Source of the DNA: Amycolatopsis acididurans
GTDB lineage: Bacteria > Actinomycetota > Actinomycetes > Mycobacteriales > Pseudonocardiaceae
Assembly (NCBI RefSeq): GCF_012328925.1
Contig: NZ_JAAXLS010000058.1
Location: 1 to 39,661 of the forward strand
Direction: 5' to 3'
DNA length: 39,661 nt
The position numbers and the translations under genes were made by a program. The notes beneath the pieces are model-generated. The model made no database searches and was not told the origin of the DNA. It worked only from the letters and a program-made list of their open reading frames with translations. Each line of letters starts with the position of its first letter. Position 1 is the stretch's first letter. Positions 24,999 to 32,855 of this stretch are shown here, one piece after another.

Positions 24999-26798
24999 GT
25001 GACTTCCGTACAACGGCAGGCCCGCGTGCGCGCGCCCGAACTGTCGGGCCGGACGTGGCTCAACACCGGCGGCAAGCAGGTCCGGCTCGCCGAGCTGCGC
25101 GGCAGGATCGTGCTGTTGGACTTCTGGACCTCCGGCTGCATCAACTGCCTGCACGTTCTCGACGAACTGCGCCCACTCGAGCGGGAGTTCGCCGACGTAC
25201 TGGTGACCATCGGCGTGCACTCGCCGAAGTTCCTGCACGAGGGTGAGGACGGCGCGATCGAGGCGGCGGTGCGCCGCTACGGCGTGCACCATCCGGTGCT
25301 CAACGATCCCGAGCTGACTACGTGGGGGCAGTACGCGGTCAAGGCGTGGCCGACCCTGGTGATCGTCGATCCGGAGGGCTACGTCGTGCACGTCGCCGCC
25401 GGTGAGGGGCACGCCGAGGCACTGCGCCGCGTCATCGCCGAACTGGTCACCACGCACGAGGCCAAGGGGACGCTGCGCCGCGGCGGAAGCCCGTACGTGC
25501 CGGTCGAGGAGCAGCCCGCCGAGCTGAGCTTCCCGAGCAAGGCCGTGGTCACCACCGAGGGCCGCGTTCTCGTCGCGGACACCGCGCACCACTCCGTCGT
25601 CGAGTTCGCCTCCGACGGGGAGACCGTGATCCGCCGGTTCGGCAGCGGCGAGCGCGGATCGGCCGACGGCGCGTTCGACGTCGCCACGTTCGCCGAGCCG
25701 TCCGGGCTGGCGTTGCTGCCCGCCGAGGTCGCCGATCGCGCCGGCTATCACCTGCTCGTCGCCGACACCGCCGGGCATCTGCTGCGCGGTATCGACCTGG
25801 TGACCGGCGAAGTGTCCACTGTGGCCGGTACGGGCGACCAGTGGCGCGACGGCGAGACCGGGGGCAAGGCCCGCGAAGTCGATCTGACCAGCCCGTGGGA
25901 CGTGGTGTGGTGGCAGGACCGCGCGATCGTCGCGATGGCGGGCAACCACACGCTCAGCGCGTTCGATCCCGTCGACGGCACCGTTTCCCGGTTCGCCGGG
26001 ACCACCGTCGAGGGCCTGCGGGACGGCGTGCTCGACGAGGTCTTCTTCGCCCAGACCTCCGGGCTCGCCGTGCAGGGCAAGCGGTTGTGGCTCGTCGACG
26101 CCGAGACTTCCGCGCTGCGGTGGATCGAGGACGGCGAGGCGCACACCGCGGTGGGCACCGACCTGTTCTCCTTCGGGCATCGCGACGGGGACGCCGAGGA
26201 GGCGCTGCTGCAGCATCCGCTCGGGGTCGCGGTGCTGCCCGACGGCTCGATCGCGATCGCCGACACCTACAACGGCGCGATCCGCCGCTACGACCCGGAA
26301 ACCCGCGCGGTCAGCACCCTCGCCGAGGATTTCGCCGAGCCGTCCGGCCTGCTGGTCACCGACGATTCGCTGCTCGTGGTCGAGTCCGCGGCCAACCGGC
26401 TGCGCGCGCTGCCGCTGTCCGGCGGCCGGCAGGTCGCCGGGGACGCGCACGAGGTGCGCCGTCCGTCGAGTGTGCTGGCTCCCGGCGCGGTCGAGCTGGC
26501 GGTGGTGTTCACGCCGCCGCCCGGCGAGAAGCTCAACTCGGCGCGGCTGGAGATCAGCGCGTCACCGCCCGAGCTGCTGGCCGAGGGCGGGGGCACCGGC
26601 ACCGAACTGACCCGCACGATCAAGCTCGCGGACGGCGCGACCGAGGGTGTGCTGCAGATCGTCGCGCAGGCCGCGACGTGCGACGAGGCCGCCGAAAACC
26701 CGGTGTGCCGGGTGACTCGCCAGGACTGGGGCGTGCCGGTGCGGCTGGACAGCGAGGGCCCCGCGAGCCTGAAACTCATTCTGGCCGGGGTGGCGTAA
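24999..26798 (+). CDS. NHLRC2-like thioredoxin/NHL-propeller protein
   Basis: A 599-residue protein with an N-terminal thioredoxin-like domain (1-155) and an NHL beta-propeller (about 180-480) containing repeated ADTAHHSVVEF, ADTAGHLLRGI and ADTYNGAIRRYD blades. A C-terminal beta domain follows. The redox site is CINC in WTSGCINCLH. The order Trx, NHL, beta domain is that of animal NHLRC2. The partner and substrate are unknown. No signal peptide is visible, so it may be cytosolic. GTG 24999 was chosen; a TTG at 24987 is possible and neither has a clear ribosome binding site. Its 3' end overlaps the convergent TetR gene by 23 bp. Confidence 0.85.
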   Translation: MTSVQRQARVRAPELSGRTWLNTGGKQVRLAELRGRIVLLDFWTSGCINCLHVLDELRPLEREFADVLVTIGVHSPKFLHEGEDGAIEAAVRRYGVHHPVLNDPELTTWGQYAVKAWPTLVIVDPEGYVVHVAAGEGHAEALRRVIAELVTTHEAKGTLRRGGSPYVPVEEQPAELSFPSKAVVTTEGRVLVADTAHHSVVEFASDGETVIRRFGSGERGSADGAFDVATFAEPSGLALLPAEVADRAGYHLLVADTAGHLLRGIDLVTGEVSTVAGTGDQWRDGETGGKAREVDLTSPWDVVWWQDRAIVAMAGNHTLSAFDPVDGTVSRFAGTTVEGLRDGVLDEVFFAQTSGLAVQGKRLWLVDAETSALRWIEDGEAHTAVGTDLFSFGHRDGDAEEALLQHPLGVAVLPDGSIAIADTYNGAIRRYDPETRAVSTLAEDFAEPSGLLVTDDSLLVVESAANRLRALPLSGGRQVAGDAHEVRRPSSVLAPGAVELAVVFTPPPGEKLNSARLEISASPPELLAEGGGTGTELTRTIKLADGATEGVLQIVAQAATCDEAAENPVCRVTRQDWGVPVRLDSEGPASLKLILAGVA

Positions 26799-27369
26799 GC
26801 CCGCGTTCGACCACGTCCATCGCCTGGTGCAGCAACGTCACCAGGCTCGGGCCGGAATCGGGCTGCCAGCACGTGAGGGCGGCGCGGCTCGCGGCGAAGG
26901 CGGCCGCCGCCGTCGTACGGACGTAGACGTCGTCCGGTGACAGGCCGGTGCGGATCGCGATGCCCTCGACCATCGCCTCCTCGAAGGCACGGTTGGTGTG
27001 CGTGAGGCGGGGCACCAGTTCGGGATGCTCGCGGATCAGCAGCGTGCGTTCGCGGAAGGTCGCGCTCGTGGCGATCTCCGCGTACCGCTGCGCGAACACG
27101 TTCCGCACCGCAGCCAGCGGATCCTCCTCGGCGGGCCGGTCGAGAATCAGCCGCAGCACCACGGGTGCGCTGACGTCGATCGCCAGGATCGCCTCGTCCT
27201 TGCTCTCGAAGTAGTTGAAGAACGTGCGCGGCGAAACCCCGGCCTGCGCGCAGATGTCCTCCACCGTGACCGCCTGCGGACCACGCTCGCGCGAGAGCGT
27301 GATCGCGGCGTGGCGCAGCGCCTCCCGCGTCGCCTCTTTCTTCCGTTCCCGCAGTCCACTCGGTGTCAC
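26776..27369 (-). CDS. TetR family regulator
   Basis: A 197-residue TetR protein. The helix-turn-helix is VEDICAQAGVSPRTFFNYFESKDEAIL at about 33-60; the remainder is a helical ligand and dimer domain. TACTGT (27377-27382 on minus) ends 7 nt before GTG 27369, so the message is probably leaderless. The -10 overlaps CAGTACTG, and a 17-bp dyad lies 20 bp further on, beside the divergent membrane-protein gene. Local control of that gene is therefore likely. The ligand is unknown. Confidence 0.88.
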   Translation of the reverse strand: MTPSGLRERKKEATREALRHAAITLSRERGPQAVTVEDICAQAGVSPRTFFNYFESKDEAILAIDVSAPVVLRLILDRPAEEDPLAAVRNVFAQRYAEIATSATFRERTLLIREHPELVPRLTHTNRAFEEAMVEGIAIRTGLSPDDVYVRTTAAAAFAASRAALTCWQPDSGPSLVTLLHQAMDVVERGLTPPRPE

Positions 27370-27374
27370 GTTAG

Positions 27375-27406
27375 TTACAGTACTGCATATTTGCAGCGAC
27401 TGCAAA
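27375..27406. promoter_or_regulatory. Dyad operators between the TetR and membrane-protein genes
   Basis: TTTGCAG-CGA-CTGCAAA (27390-27406) is a perfect 7+3+7 dyad. TTACAGTACTGCA (27375-27387) holds a second partly symmetric site with the same TGCAGT half. Between them they cover the -10 of the TetR gene and the -35 region of the divergent gene, the normal position of a TetR operator. Confidence 0.7.
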
Positions 27407-27426
27407 AAGCGCGTACGTTGGAAGAT

Positions 27427-28791
27427 ATGGCGGATCAAGGGGTGGAAGAAGAGCCGAAGCAATCGATCGCACGCACACTTGCGGAGACCCTGTGGTTTCC
27501 GCTTTTTTTCGTGTGCGGGTTCCTGTTCTGCTACCTGCTCGCGTTCCACGCCCCGAAGCCGCATCACATCGAGGTCGCGGTGTCCGATCCGGCCGCCGCC
27601 GCGCGCATCGAGGCGGCGCTGGAGAAGGCCGGCCCCGGCGCGTTCGACGTCGAGCCGGTCGCGACCGGTGACGCGGCTCGCCAGGCGGTGCTCGACCGCG
27701 CGGCGACGGCCGCTTTCGACGCCACGCCGGGGCACCCCGCGCTGTACCTGGCCAAGGCCGACGGCTACATGCTCGAATCGGTGCTGAGCCAGACGTTCAC
27801 GCCCATCGCGGCACAGCTCGGCGGCACGCTCACCACCACCGATCTCGCACCTACCGCGAGCGGCGACGGCATGGGCACCGGCATGTTCTACCTGGTGCTG
27901 GCCTGGAACATCCCGAGCTACATCATCGTGATGATGCTGCTGCGCGCGGTCACGCTGAGCCGCCGTGCGAAGGTGCTCACCCTCGTCGGGTTCGGCGCGC
28001 TGATCAGCGTGGTCGGCTTCTACGGCGGCTTCGCGTTGCACGTCATCCCCGACAAGCCGATCGCGATGCTGCTGGCTTTCCTGCTCACGCAAGGGATCTC
28101 GCTGACGTCGTTCGGCCTGGTGCCGTTCGCGAAGCAGTTCTTCCCCGGCGTGGCGATGGGGCTGTTCGTGCTGTTGAGCATGCCCTCCAGCGGAGGCGCG
28201 ATCCCGATCCAGATGGTGCCCGGCTTCTTCCGCGCGCTTCATCCCTACTTCCCCATGGGAAACCTGATCGAGGCGCTTCGCGGGATCTTCTACTTCAACG
28301 GCGCCGGCATCACGCGGCCGATCCTCGTGCTGTGCGCCTGGGTCCTGGTGGGTGTGCTGCTCGTCGCCGGGCACGCGTTGTGGCTGCGCAAGAAGGAGTC
28401 CGGCCAGGAAGAGGTGGTCGAGGAGCCGCCGGTGGAGGACCCGACGTTCGAGATGCCGCGGCCGACGGCGCTGCCCGCGCGTGCGAGGCACTTCGGCGGT
28501 CTCGAACCGGTCGTCACCGGAACGGTCCGCACCCTCGAGGGTGACGGTCTGCCGGGAGCGGCCGTCACCGTCACCGACGGCAGGGGCAATCAGCTGGTGC
28601 GTACCGTCTCCGACGCGGACGGTTCCTACGCGCTGGCCGGACTGTCCGAACAGTTCGTCGACCTTGTGATTTCCGCACCCGGTCAGCACTCCACGGTCCG
28701 CCGGCTGCTGATCCGTGAGGGCCGGACCCGGCGCGAGGACTTCGAACTGGCACCCCGGCGTCACCCGGTGGCCGCCCGATCGGGTGCGTAG
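27427..28791 (+). CDS. DUF3533/YhgE-like membrane protein with C-terminal carboxypeptidase-regulatory-like domain
   Basis: A 454-residue protein. One N-terminal helix (22-42) is followed by an extracytoplasmic domain (44-150), five further helices (about 153-330) and a C-terminal beta-sandwich-like segment (about 355-445; VTGTVRTLEGDGLPGAAVTV, then SDADGSYALAGL) that matches carboxypeptidase regulatory-like domains. The membrane part resembles YhgE/Pip/DUF3533 permease-like proteins, thought to export lipids or drugs. With six helices both ends would be cytosolic, odd for this usually secreted beta domain. TACGTT ends 7 nt before the ATG (leaderless). It is likely repressed by the divergent TetR. 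Confidence 0.75.
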   Translation: MADQGVEEEPKQSIARTLAETLWFPLFFVCGFLFCYLLAFHAPKPHHIEVAVSDPAAAARIEAALEKAGPGAFDVEPVATGDAARQAVLDRAATAAFDATPGHPALYLAKADGYMLESVLSQTFTPIAAQLGGTLTTTDLAPTASGDGMGTGMFYLVLAWNIPSYIIVMMLLRAVTLSRRAKVLTLVGFGALISVVGFYGGFALHVIPDKPIAMLLAFLLTQGISLTSFGLVPFAKQFFPGVAMGLFVLLSMPSSGGAIPIQMVPGFFRALHPYFPMGNLIEALRGIFYFNGAGITRPILVLCAWVLVGVLLVAGHALWLRKKESGQEEVVEEPPVEDPTFEMPRPTALPARARHFGGLEPVVTGTVRTLEGDGLPGAAVTVTDGRGNQLVRTVSDADGSYALAGLSEQFVDLVISAPGQHSTVRRLLIREGRTRREDFELAPRRHPVAARSGA

Positions 28792-28801
28792 CATTACTCA
28801 G

Positions 28802-29146
28802 GTGTCGGATGGCAACAGCGTGCCTGGCCCAGGCGCGAAGCTAGAGATCCAGATGCTGCACGACCGGGTGTTGGTGCGGCTGTCCCCGGAGGAGGGCGAG
28901 CGCCGCAGCACGGGTGGCATCGTGATTCCCGCGACGGCGCAAGTGGCGCGTCGGCTCGCGTGGGGCGATGTACTCGGTGTAGGCAGTAATGTGCGCAACG
29001 TGAAGGTCTCCGATCGCGTTCTGTTCAACCCGGACGATCAGTTGGAGGTCGAGGTCCAGGGCGAGGCGTACCTCGTCATGCGCGAGCGTGACATCCACGC
29101 CGTCGCGACCGAGCGCACGGAGCACGGCACGGGGTTGTATCTGTAG
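28802..29146 (+). CDS. GroES-family co-chaperonin paralogue
   Basis: A 114-residue Cpn10/GroES homologue. MLHDRVLVRLSPEEGERRS leads to the mobile-loop motif GGIVI (38-42), which contacts GroEL, then DRVLF and YLVMRERDIHAV as in GroES. The family is usually about 97 residues; here there are extra residues at both ends. No groEL lies beside it, so it is an orphan copy. TAGCAT (28789-28794) ends 7 nt before GTG 28802 and overlaps the previous stop, giving a leaderless start. Whether it caps the housekeeping GroEL is unknown. Confidence 0.85.
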   Translation: MSDGNSVPGPGAKLEIQMLHDRVLVRLSPEEGERRSTGGIVIPATAQVARRLAWGDVLGVGSNVRNVKVSDRVLFNPDDQLEVEVQGEAYLVMRERDIHAVATERTEHGTGLYL

Positions 29147-29164
29147 CTTCGCGGGGAGGGCGCG

Positions 29165-31024
29165 GTGCGAGACGACCACTACTGGCCGAGCTGGGACGGC
29201 GACGCCGACCCACCGACGCAGCGCATCATCGGGCCGCCTCCGTCCACCGAGTTCCTCGACGCCGAACCGCTCGACCCCGAGGACGCACTCGTCGGCGAGC
29301 TACTGGACACCGGCAGGGCCCGGCGTCGCCGCCAGTCACCGGGTAAGCGCTTTCTCGGTCGCGTCCTGCTGGTCACCGGCGGGGTGCTCGCGGCCGGTGT
29401 CCTGCTCTACACGGTCGATCTCGTGCTCAGCGCGGGTCACGTGCCGCGTGGCGTGATGGTGGCGGGAGTCGACGTCGGCGGTATGAGCCGCGCCGACGCC
29501 GAAAGCAAGCTGCGCAGGGAACTGGAACCGAGGCTGACCGTGCCGGTACCGGTGACCGCCGGGGATGCCAGGGCGACACTGGATCCGGTCGAGTCCGGTC
29601 TCGGCCTCGACTGGGCGACCACACTCGCGAACGCCGGGCATCAGCCGCTCGACCCGATCGCCCGGATCACGTCCTTCTTCACCACCCGCAACGTGGATGT
29701 GGTGACCACGAGCGACGCCGACGAGCTGAATCAGGCGGTGGCCAAGCTGGCCGCGGAGCGGCTCAACCACCCGCCGACCGAGGGCAGCATCGGATTCGAC
29801 ACCGAGGGCGGCGCGGTCACCGCGTACGCCGTCGAGCCTCGCGCGGGCCAGACACTCACCGACGTCCACGGCGCGGCGAACCTGCTCAAGGCACGCTGGC
29901 TGGACAAAACCGGCGTGCCGCTGCCCATGACGTTCACCCCGGTCAAGGCCACCTCGCAAGGCGTGCGCACCGCGCTCGACCGGCTGGTCGAGCCCGCGAT
30001 CGCGAAGCCCGTGCACGTACACGGCAACGGAGTGGACACCACGCTCGATCCGCCCGCGATCGCCGCCGCGATGCGGTTCGTCGCGCACGACGGCGGAGCG
30101 CTGGAGGTGCAGCTGGCGCCGGACAAGCTGCAGCACTCCCTGCAGCCGAAGCTGGCGAGCACCGAGAAGCCGGGCAAGGACGCGCAGATCGTGTTCGACA
30201 CGGGTGCGCCGACCGTGGTGCCGTCCGAGGACGCGAGCAAGATCGACTGGAACGATACGTTCAAACCGCTGATGGACGTGCTCGTCAAACCGGACGGCCG
30301 CGATCTGCCGGTGCGCTACCAGGGCGCCAGACCCAAGCTGAGCACCGACGACGCGAACGCGCTCGGTGTGAAGGAGGTCGTCGGCGAGTTCACCACCGAC
30401 GGCCTGTCCGGGCCCGACGCGGACAACGTGCGGGCGATGGCGGCCAAGGTGAACGGCGCGCTGGTCAAACCGGGCGAGACGTTCAGCCTCGCCGACCGGG
30501 TCGGCTCGTTCGGCTCCGGATTCGTCGCGGCACCGGTCAACGAGGACGGCACCGGCCCGATCGTGCAGGGTGGCGGCTCCTCACAGTTCGCCACCACGCT
30601 GTACAACGCGGAGTACTTCGCCGGGCTCACCGACGCCGGGCACACCGACCATTCCTCTTATCTGGACCGGTATCCGCCCGCCCGCGACGCGGTGGCGGTC
30701 CGCGACGACGGATCCATGGCGGACCTGCGGTTCACCAACAACCTCACCAGCGGCGTCGCGATCCAGGCGATCTCCTCGGGATCGTCGGTCACGGTGCGGC
30801 TGTGGGGCACCAAGCAGTACCGCGTCGAAAGCGACAGCGGTCCCCGCCAGGACCTCACCCCACCGCCGATCCAGCAGCAGCCGCCGGGATGCCGGCCCAC
30901 GATGGGCGAGCCCGGTTTCACGGCGACGGACACGCGGGTGGTCTACGACACGGCGTCCGGCGCCGAGGTCCGGCGGGACACCAGGACCGTCCACTATGCA
31001 CCGCAGCCGCTGATCTTCTGCTAG
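29165..31024 (+). CDS. VanW family peptidoglycan-associated protein
   Basis: A 619-residue type II membrane protein. Residues 1-60 are cytosolic and acidic, residues 63-88 form one helix, and the rest is extracytoplasmic. It has peptidoglycan-binding-4-like repeats (about 95-350) and a VanW domain at about 400-560 (FSLADRVGSFGSGFVAAP, then IVQGGGSSQFATTLYNAEYFAG). In most VanW proteins the last motif has Cys (GGGxCQ); here it reads GGGSSQ. VanW is found with vancomycin-resistance and cell-wall genes; its biochemical role is unsettled. GTG 29165 follows GGGGAGGG. It starts 18 nt after the GroES gene. Confidence 0.93.
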   Translation: MRDDHYWPSWDGDADPPTQRIIGPPPSTEFLDAEPLDPEDALVGELLDTGRARRRRQSPGKRFLGRVLLVTGGVLAAGVLLYTVDLVLSAGHVPRGVMVAGVDVGGMSRADAESKLRRELEPRLTVPVPVTAGDARATLDPVESGLGLDWATTLANAGHQPLDPIARITSFFTTRNVDVVTTSDADELNQAVAKLAAERLNHPPTEGSIGFDTEGGAVTAYAVEPRAGQTLTDVHGAANLLKARWLDKTGVPLPMTFTPVKATSQGVRTALDRLVEPAIAKPVHVHGNGVDTTLDPPAIAAAMRFVAHDGGALEVQLAPDKLQHSLQPKLASTEKPGKDAQIVFDTGAPTVVPSEDASKIDWNDTFKPLMDVLVKPDGRDLPVRYQGARPKLSTDDANALGVKEVVGEFTTDGLSGPDADNVRAMAAKVNGALVKPGETFSLADRVGSFGSGFVAAPVNEDGTGPIVQGGGSSQFATTLYNAEYFAGLTDAGHTDHSSYLDRYPPARDAVAVRDDGSMADLRFTNNLTSGVAIQAISSGSSVTVRLWGTKQYRVESDSGPRQDLTPPPIQQQPPGCRPTMGEPGFTATDTRVVYDTASGAEVRRDTRTVHYAPQPLIFC

Positions 31025-31124
31025 AGAAGCGTGCCTGTTGCCTCGTGAGGCGGTGGTAGCCGCCGATGGTCGAGCTCGATACCCTCGGTTGTCGCTTGTA
31101 ACTCTCTGTATGGAGGTTGTCGTA

Positions 31125-31502
31125 GTGAGAACGTGGTCGCCTGCCAGGATCTTCCTCGTCTGCGCGAGTGTGGCGGGAGCGGTACTGACCCTGCCCGCGA
31201 CGGCGAACGCGGCCGAGCCCGAACCGGCGCTGGTGCACGCGTCACCGATGAACGAGTGCAAGCTCAACGTGCGGGCGGGGACCGACGTCGGGTCCACCCT
31301 GCTGACCACTCTTACCTGCGACAACTACACCACTTGCACGCACGCGGGGGACACGCCGTGTGGCCCGTACGTCACGGGAGGCGTGTACACCTGCGTCGAC
31401 GGTGACAACAAGTCGGTGACCGACAACCGCTGGGCCGAGGTCGCCTGGCGGGCACCGCAGAAGTCCTACATCGCGGTGTCCTGCGCCGCGTTCCGGCAGT
31501 AG
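31125..31502 (+). CDS. Small secreted Cys-rich SH3-like protein
   Basis: A 125-residue exported protein. A signal peptide (RTWSPARIFLVCASVAGAVL, cleavage near ANA-AEP at about 29) precedes a domain beginning LNVRAGTDVGSTLLTTLTC, typical of bacterial SH3 domains, with several Cys likely to form disulfides. Such domains bind peptidoglycan or cell-wall peptides. GTG 31125 was chosen because GGAGG (31112-31116) lies 8 nt upstream; ATG 31110 is less likely. Confidence 0.75.
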   Translation: MRTWSPARIFLVCASVAGAVLTLPATANAAEPEPALVHASPMNECKLNVRAGTDVGSTLLTTLTCDNYTTCTHAGDTPCGPYVTGGVYTCVDGDNKSVTDNRWAEVAWRAPQKSYIAVSCAAFRQ

Positions 31503-31506
31503 AAAA

Positions 31507-31544
31507 CAGGGCGGGGAAAGCCCTTTCGGACTTTCCCCGCCCTG
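31507..31544. terminator. Bidirectional hairpin after the SH3-like gene
   Basis: CAGGGCGGGGAAAG (31507-31520) pairs perfectly with CTTTCCCCGCCCTG (31531-31544) over a 10-nt loop. It separates convergent genes and can end both messages. Confidence 0.88.
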
Positions 31545-31560
31545 CGCCCTGCCGGTTGGT

Positions 31561-31836
31561 CTACCTGTGTAGGTGGCGCCTGCCGTATGCGCCGCCGACC
31601 AGCGAAACACCGATGGCCGCGATGACCACCTGGGTCAGGAGTTCGAGCCAGTCGAACCCCGGTGTGTTCGCGTAGCCGAGACCGCGCGCGATGGCCGTAC
31701 CGATGAAGGCGGCCACGATACCGACGAGAATCGTCAGCCAGATCGGGATGCTTTGCTTACCCGGTGCGACGAGTCGCCCGAGCGCACCGATGATCAGACC
31801 AACGATGATCGCCGTGATGATTCCGGTGATGGTCAT
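31561..31836 (-). CDS. GlsB/YeaQ/YmgE family stress membrane protein
   Basis: A 91-residue protein of three hydrophobic helices with the glycine-rich motif AIIVGLIIGALGRLVAPGKQSIP of the transglycosylase-associated (GlsB/YeaQ/YmgE) family. These are small inner-membrane proteins linked to general stress. ATG 31836 is preceded by AAGGAGT. It is divergent from the ArsR gene. Confidence 0.92.
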   Translation of the reverse strand: MTITGIITAIIVGLIIGALGRLVAPGKQSIPIWLTILVGIVAAFIGTAIARGLGYANTPGFDWLELLTQVVIAAIGVSLVGGAYGRRHLHR

Positions 31837-31911
31837 CGAAACTCCTTATGTCGCTGGCGTCCTAGGAATACCGCTTCGCCTCCTGACCAAACCACAGCGG
31901 GCTATATTTGC

Positions 31912-31940
31912 TTGAATGTATATACGCCTGTTGTTATATT
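31912..31940 (+). promoter_or_regulatory. Strong leaderless promoter of the ArsR gene
   Basis: TTGAAT (31912-31917), a 17-nt spacer and TATATT (31935-31940) form a near-consensus sigma-70-type promoter. The GTG begins 6 nt after the -10. The AT-rich spacer (TGTATATACG) could hold the ArsR operator. Confidence 0.7.
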
Positions 31941-31946
31941 GGCTGC

Positions 31947-32255
31947 GTGGACGTGTTCGAAGCCGTGGCCGAGCCGAACCGCCGTGCGCTGCTGGACCTG
32001 CTCGCCGACGGTGAGCGGGCCGCGGGCGAGCTCGTGGCGAGCCTGCCCGGCCTCACCCAGCCCGCCGTGTCCCGGCATCTGCGCATCCTCCGCGAGGTCG
32101 GCCTCGTCGAGGTCCGGCCGGACGGGCAACGCCGCATCTACGCGCTGCGCGCGGACGGTCTTGTCGAGATCGACGACTGGATCAGCCGGTACCGCCGCTA
32201 CTGGCCGCGCCACCTCGACGCACTGGAAGCGCACCTCAAGGAGCTCCCGAAATGA
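31947..32255 (+). CDS. ArsR family regulator
   Basis: A 102-residue winged-helix repressor, with recognition helix LTQPAVSRHLRILREVGLVEVR near 34-55 and a basic wing (RPDGQRRIYAL). No metal-binding Cys pair (ELCVCDL type) is present, so it is the non-metal ArsR type that often pairs with an AHSA1 protein. GTG 31947 is preceded by a near-consensus promoter and is probably leaderless. It overlaps the AHSA1 gene by ATGA. Confidence 0.9.
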   Translation: MDVFEAVAEPNRRALLDLLADGERAAGELVASLPGLTQPAVSRHLRILREVGLVEVRPDGQRRIYALRADGLVEIDDWISRYRRYWPRHLDALEAHLKELPK

Positions 32256-32794
32256 CCGACCTCGGCGAACTGACGATGGACGGCGACCGCGCCACGATGA
32301 CGTTCCGGCGCCGCCTGCCGTATCCCATCGAAACCGTATGGGCCGCGATCACCGATCCCGGCCGGCGCAAATCCTGGTTCGGGCAGACCACCCTGGAGGC
32401 CCGCGAGGGCGGCACGATCGAGATGCTGCCCGACGACCCGCCCGCGCCGCCCGAGGCCAAGCGCATGACCGGCCGGATCCTGATCTGGGAGCCCCCCGCC
32501 CGTCGTTCACCATCCTCAACGGAGCTGCGCTCTCCCCTGACCGCTGTCTTCGAGCACGAGTGGAACCAGCGCATCGTCGATGAGAGCGTGGTCCGCTACG
32601 AGCTGACCGAGGACGGCGACGGCACGCTGCTGACCTTCACCCACCGTGGTCTGTCCGCGCGCAACGCCAAGGGCTTCATCCCCGGCACGCACGCGTTCCT
32701 CGACCGGCTGGCCGCGCACCTCGCCGGTGGTCCGCTGCCCGCCTGGCAGGAGCGCTACGACGAGGTCGCGCCCGCCTATCCGTCCTGGTCCTGA
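32252..32794 (+). CDS. SRPBCC (AHSA1-like) protein
   Basis: A 180-residue START/SRPBCC protein of the AHSA1 group: RRLPYPIETVWAAITDPGRRKSWFG opens the fold, and LTFTHRGLSARNAKGFIPGTHAFLDRLAAHLAG closes it. It probably binds a hydrophobic ligand. Members often accompany ArsR regulators, as here, in an ATGA-coupled pair. About 15 residues (RRSPSSTELRSPLTA) between EPPA and VFEHEW look like an insertion relative to my memory of the family; I cannot align it here. Confidence 0.88.
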   Translation: MTDLGELTMDGDRATMTFRRRLPYPIETVWAAITDPGRRKSWFGQTTLEAREGGTIEMLPDDPPAPPEAKRMTGRILIWEPPARRSPSSTELRSPLTAVFEHEWNQRIVDESVVRYELTEDGDGTLLTFTHRGLSARNAKGFIPGTHAFLDRLAAHLAGGPLPAWQERYDEVAPAYPSWS

Positions 32795-32800
32795 ACAACA

Positions 32801-32836
32801 CGAAGGCCCCCTCGTCGGGTGACGAAGGGGCCTTCG
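32801..32836. terminator. Bidirectional hairpin between AHSA1 and fadE5
   Basis: CGAAGGCCCC (32801-32810) pairs with GGGGCCTTCG (32827-32836), and an inner TCGTC/GACGA stem closes over a GGGT loop. It separates two convergent genes. Confidence 0.85.
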
Positions 32837-32855
32837 CTGCGGGGAACCGGGAGGA

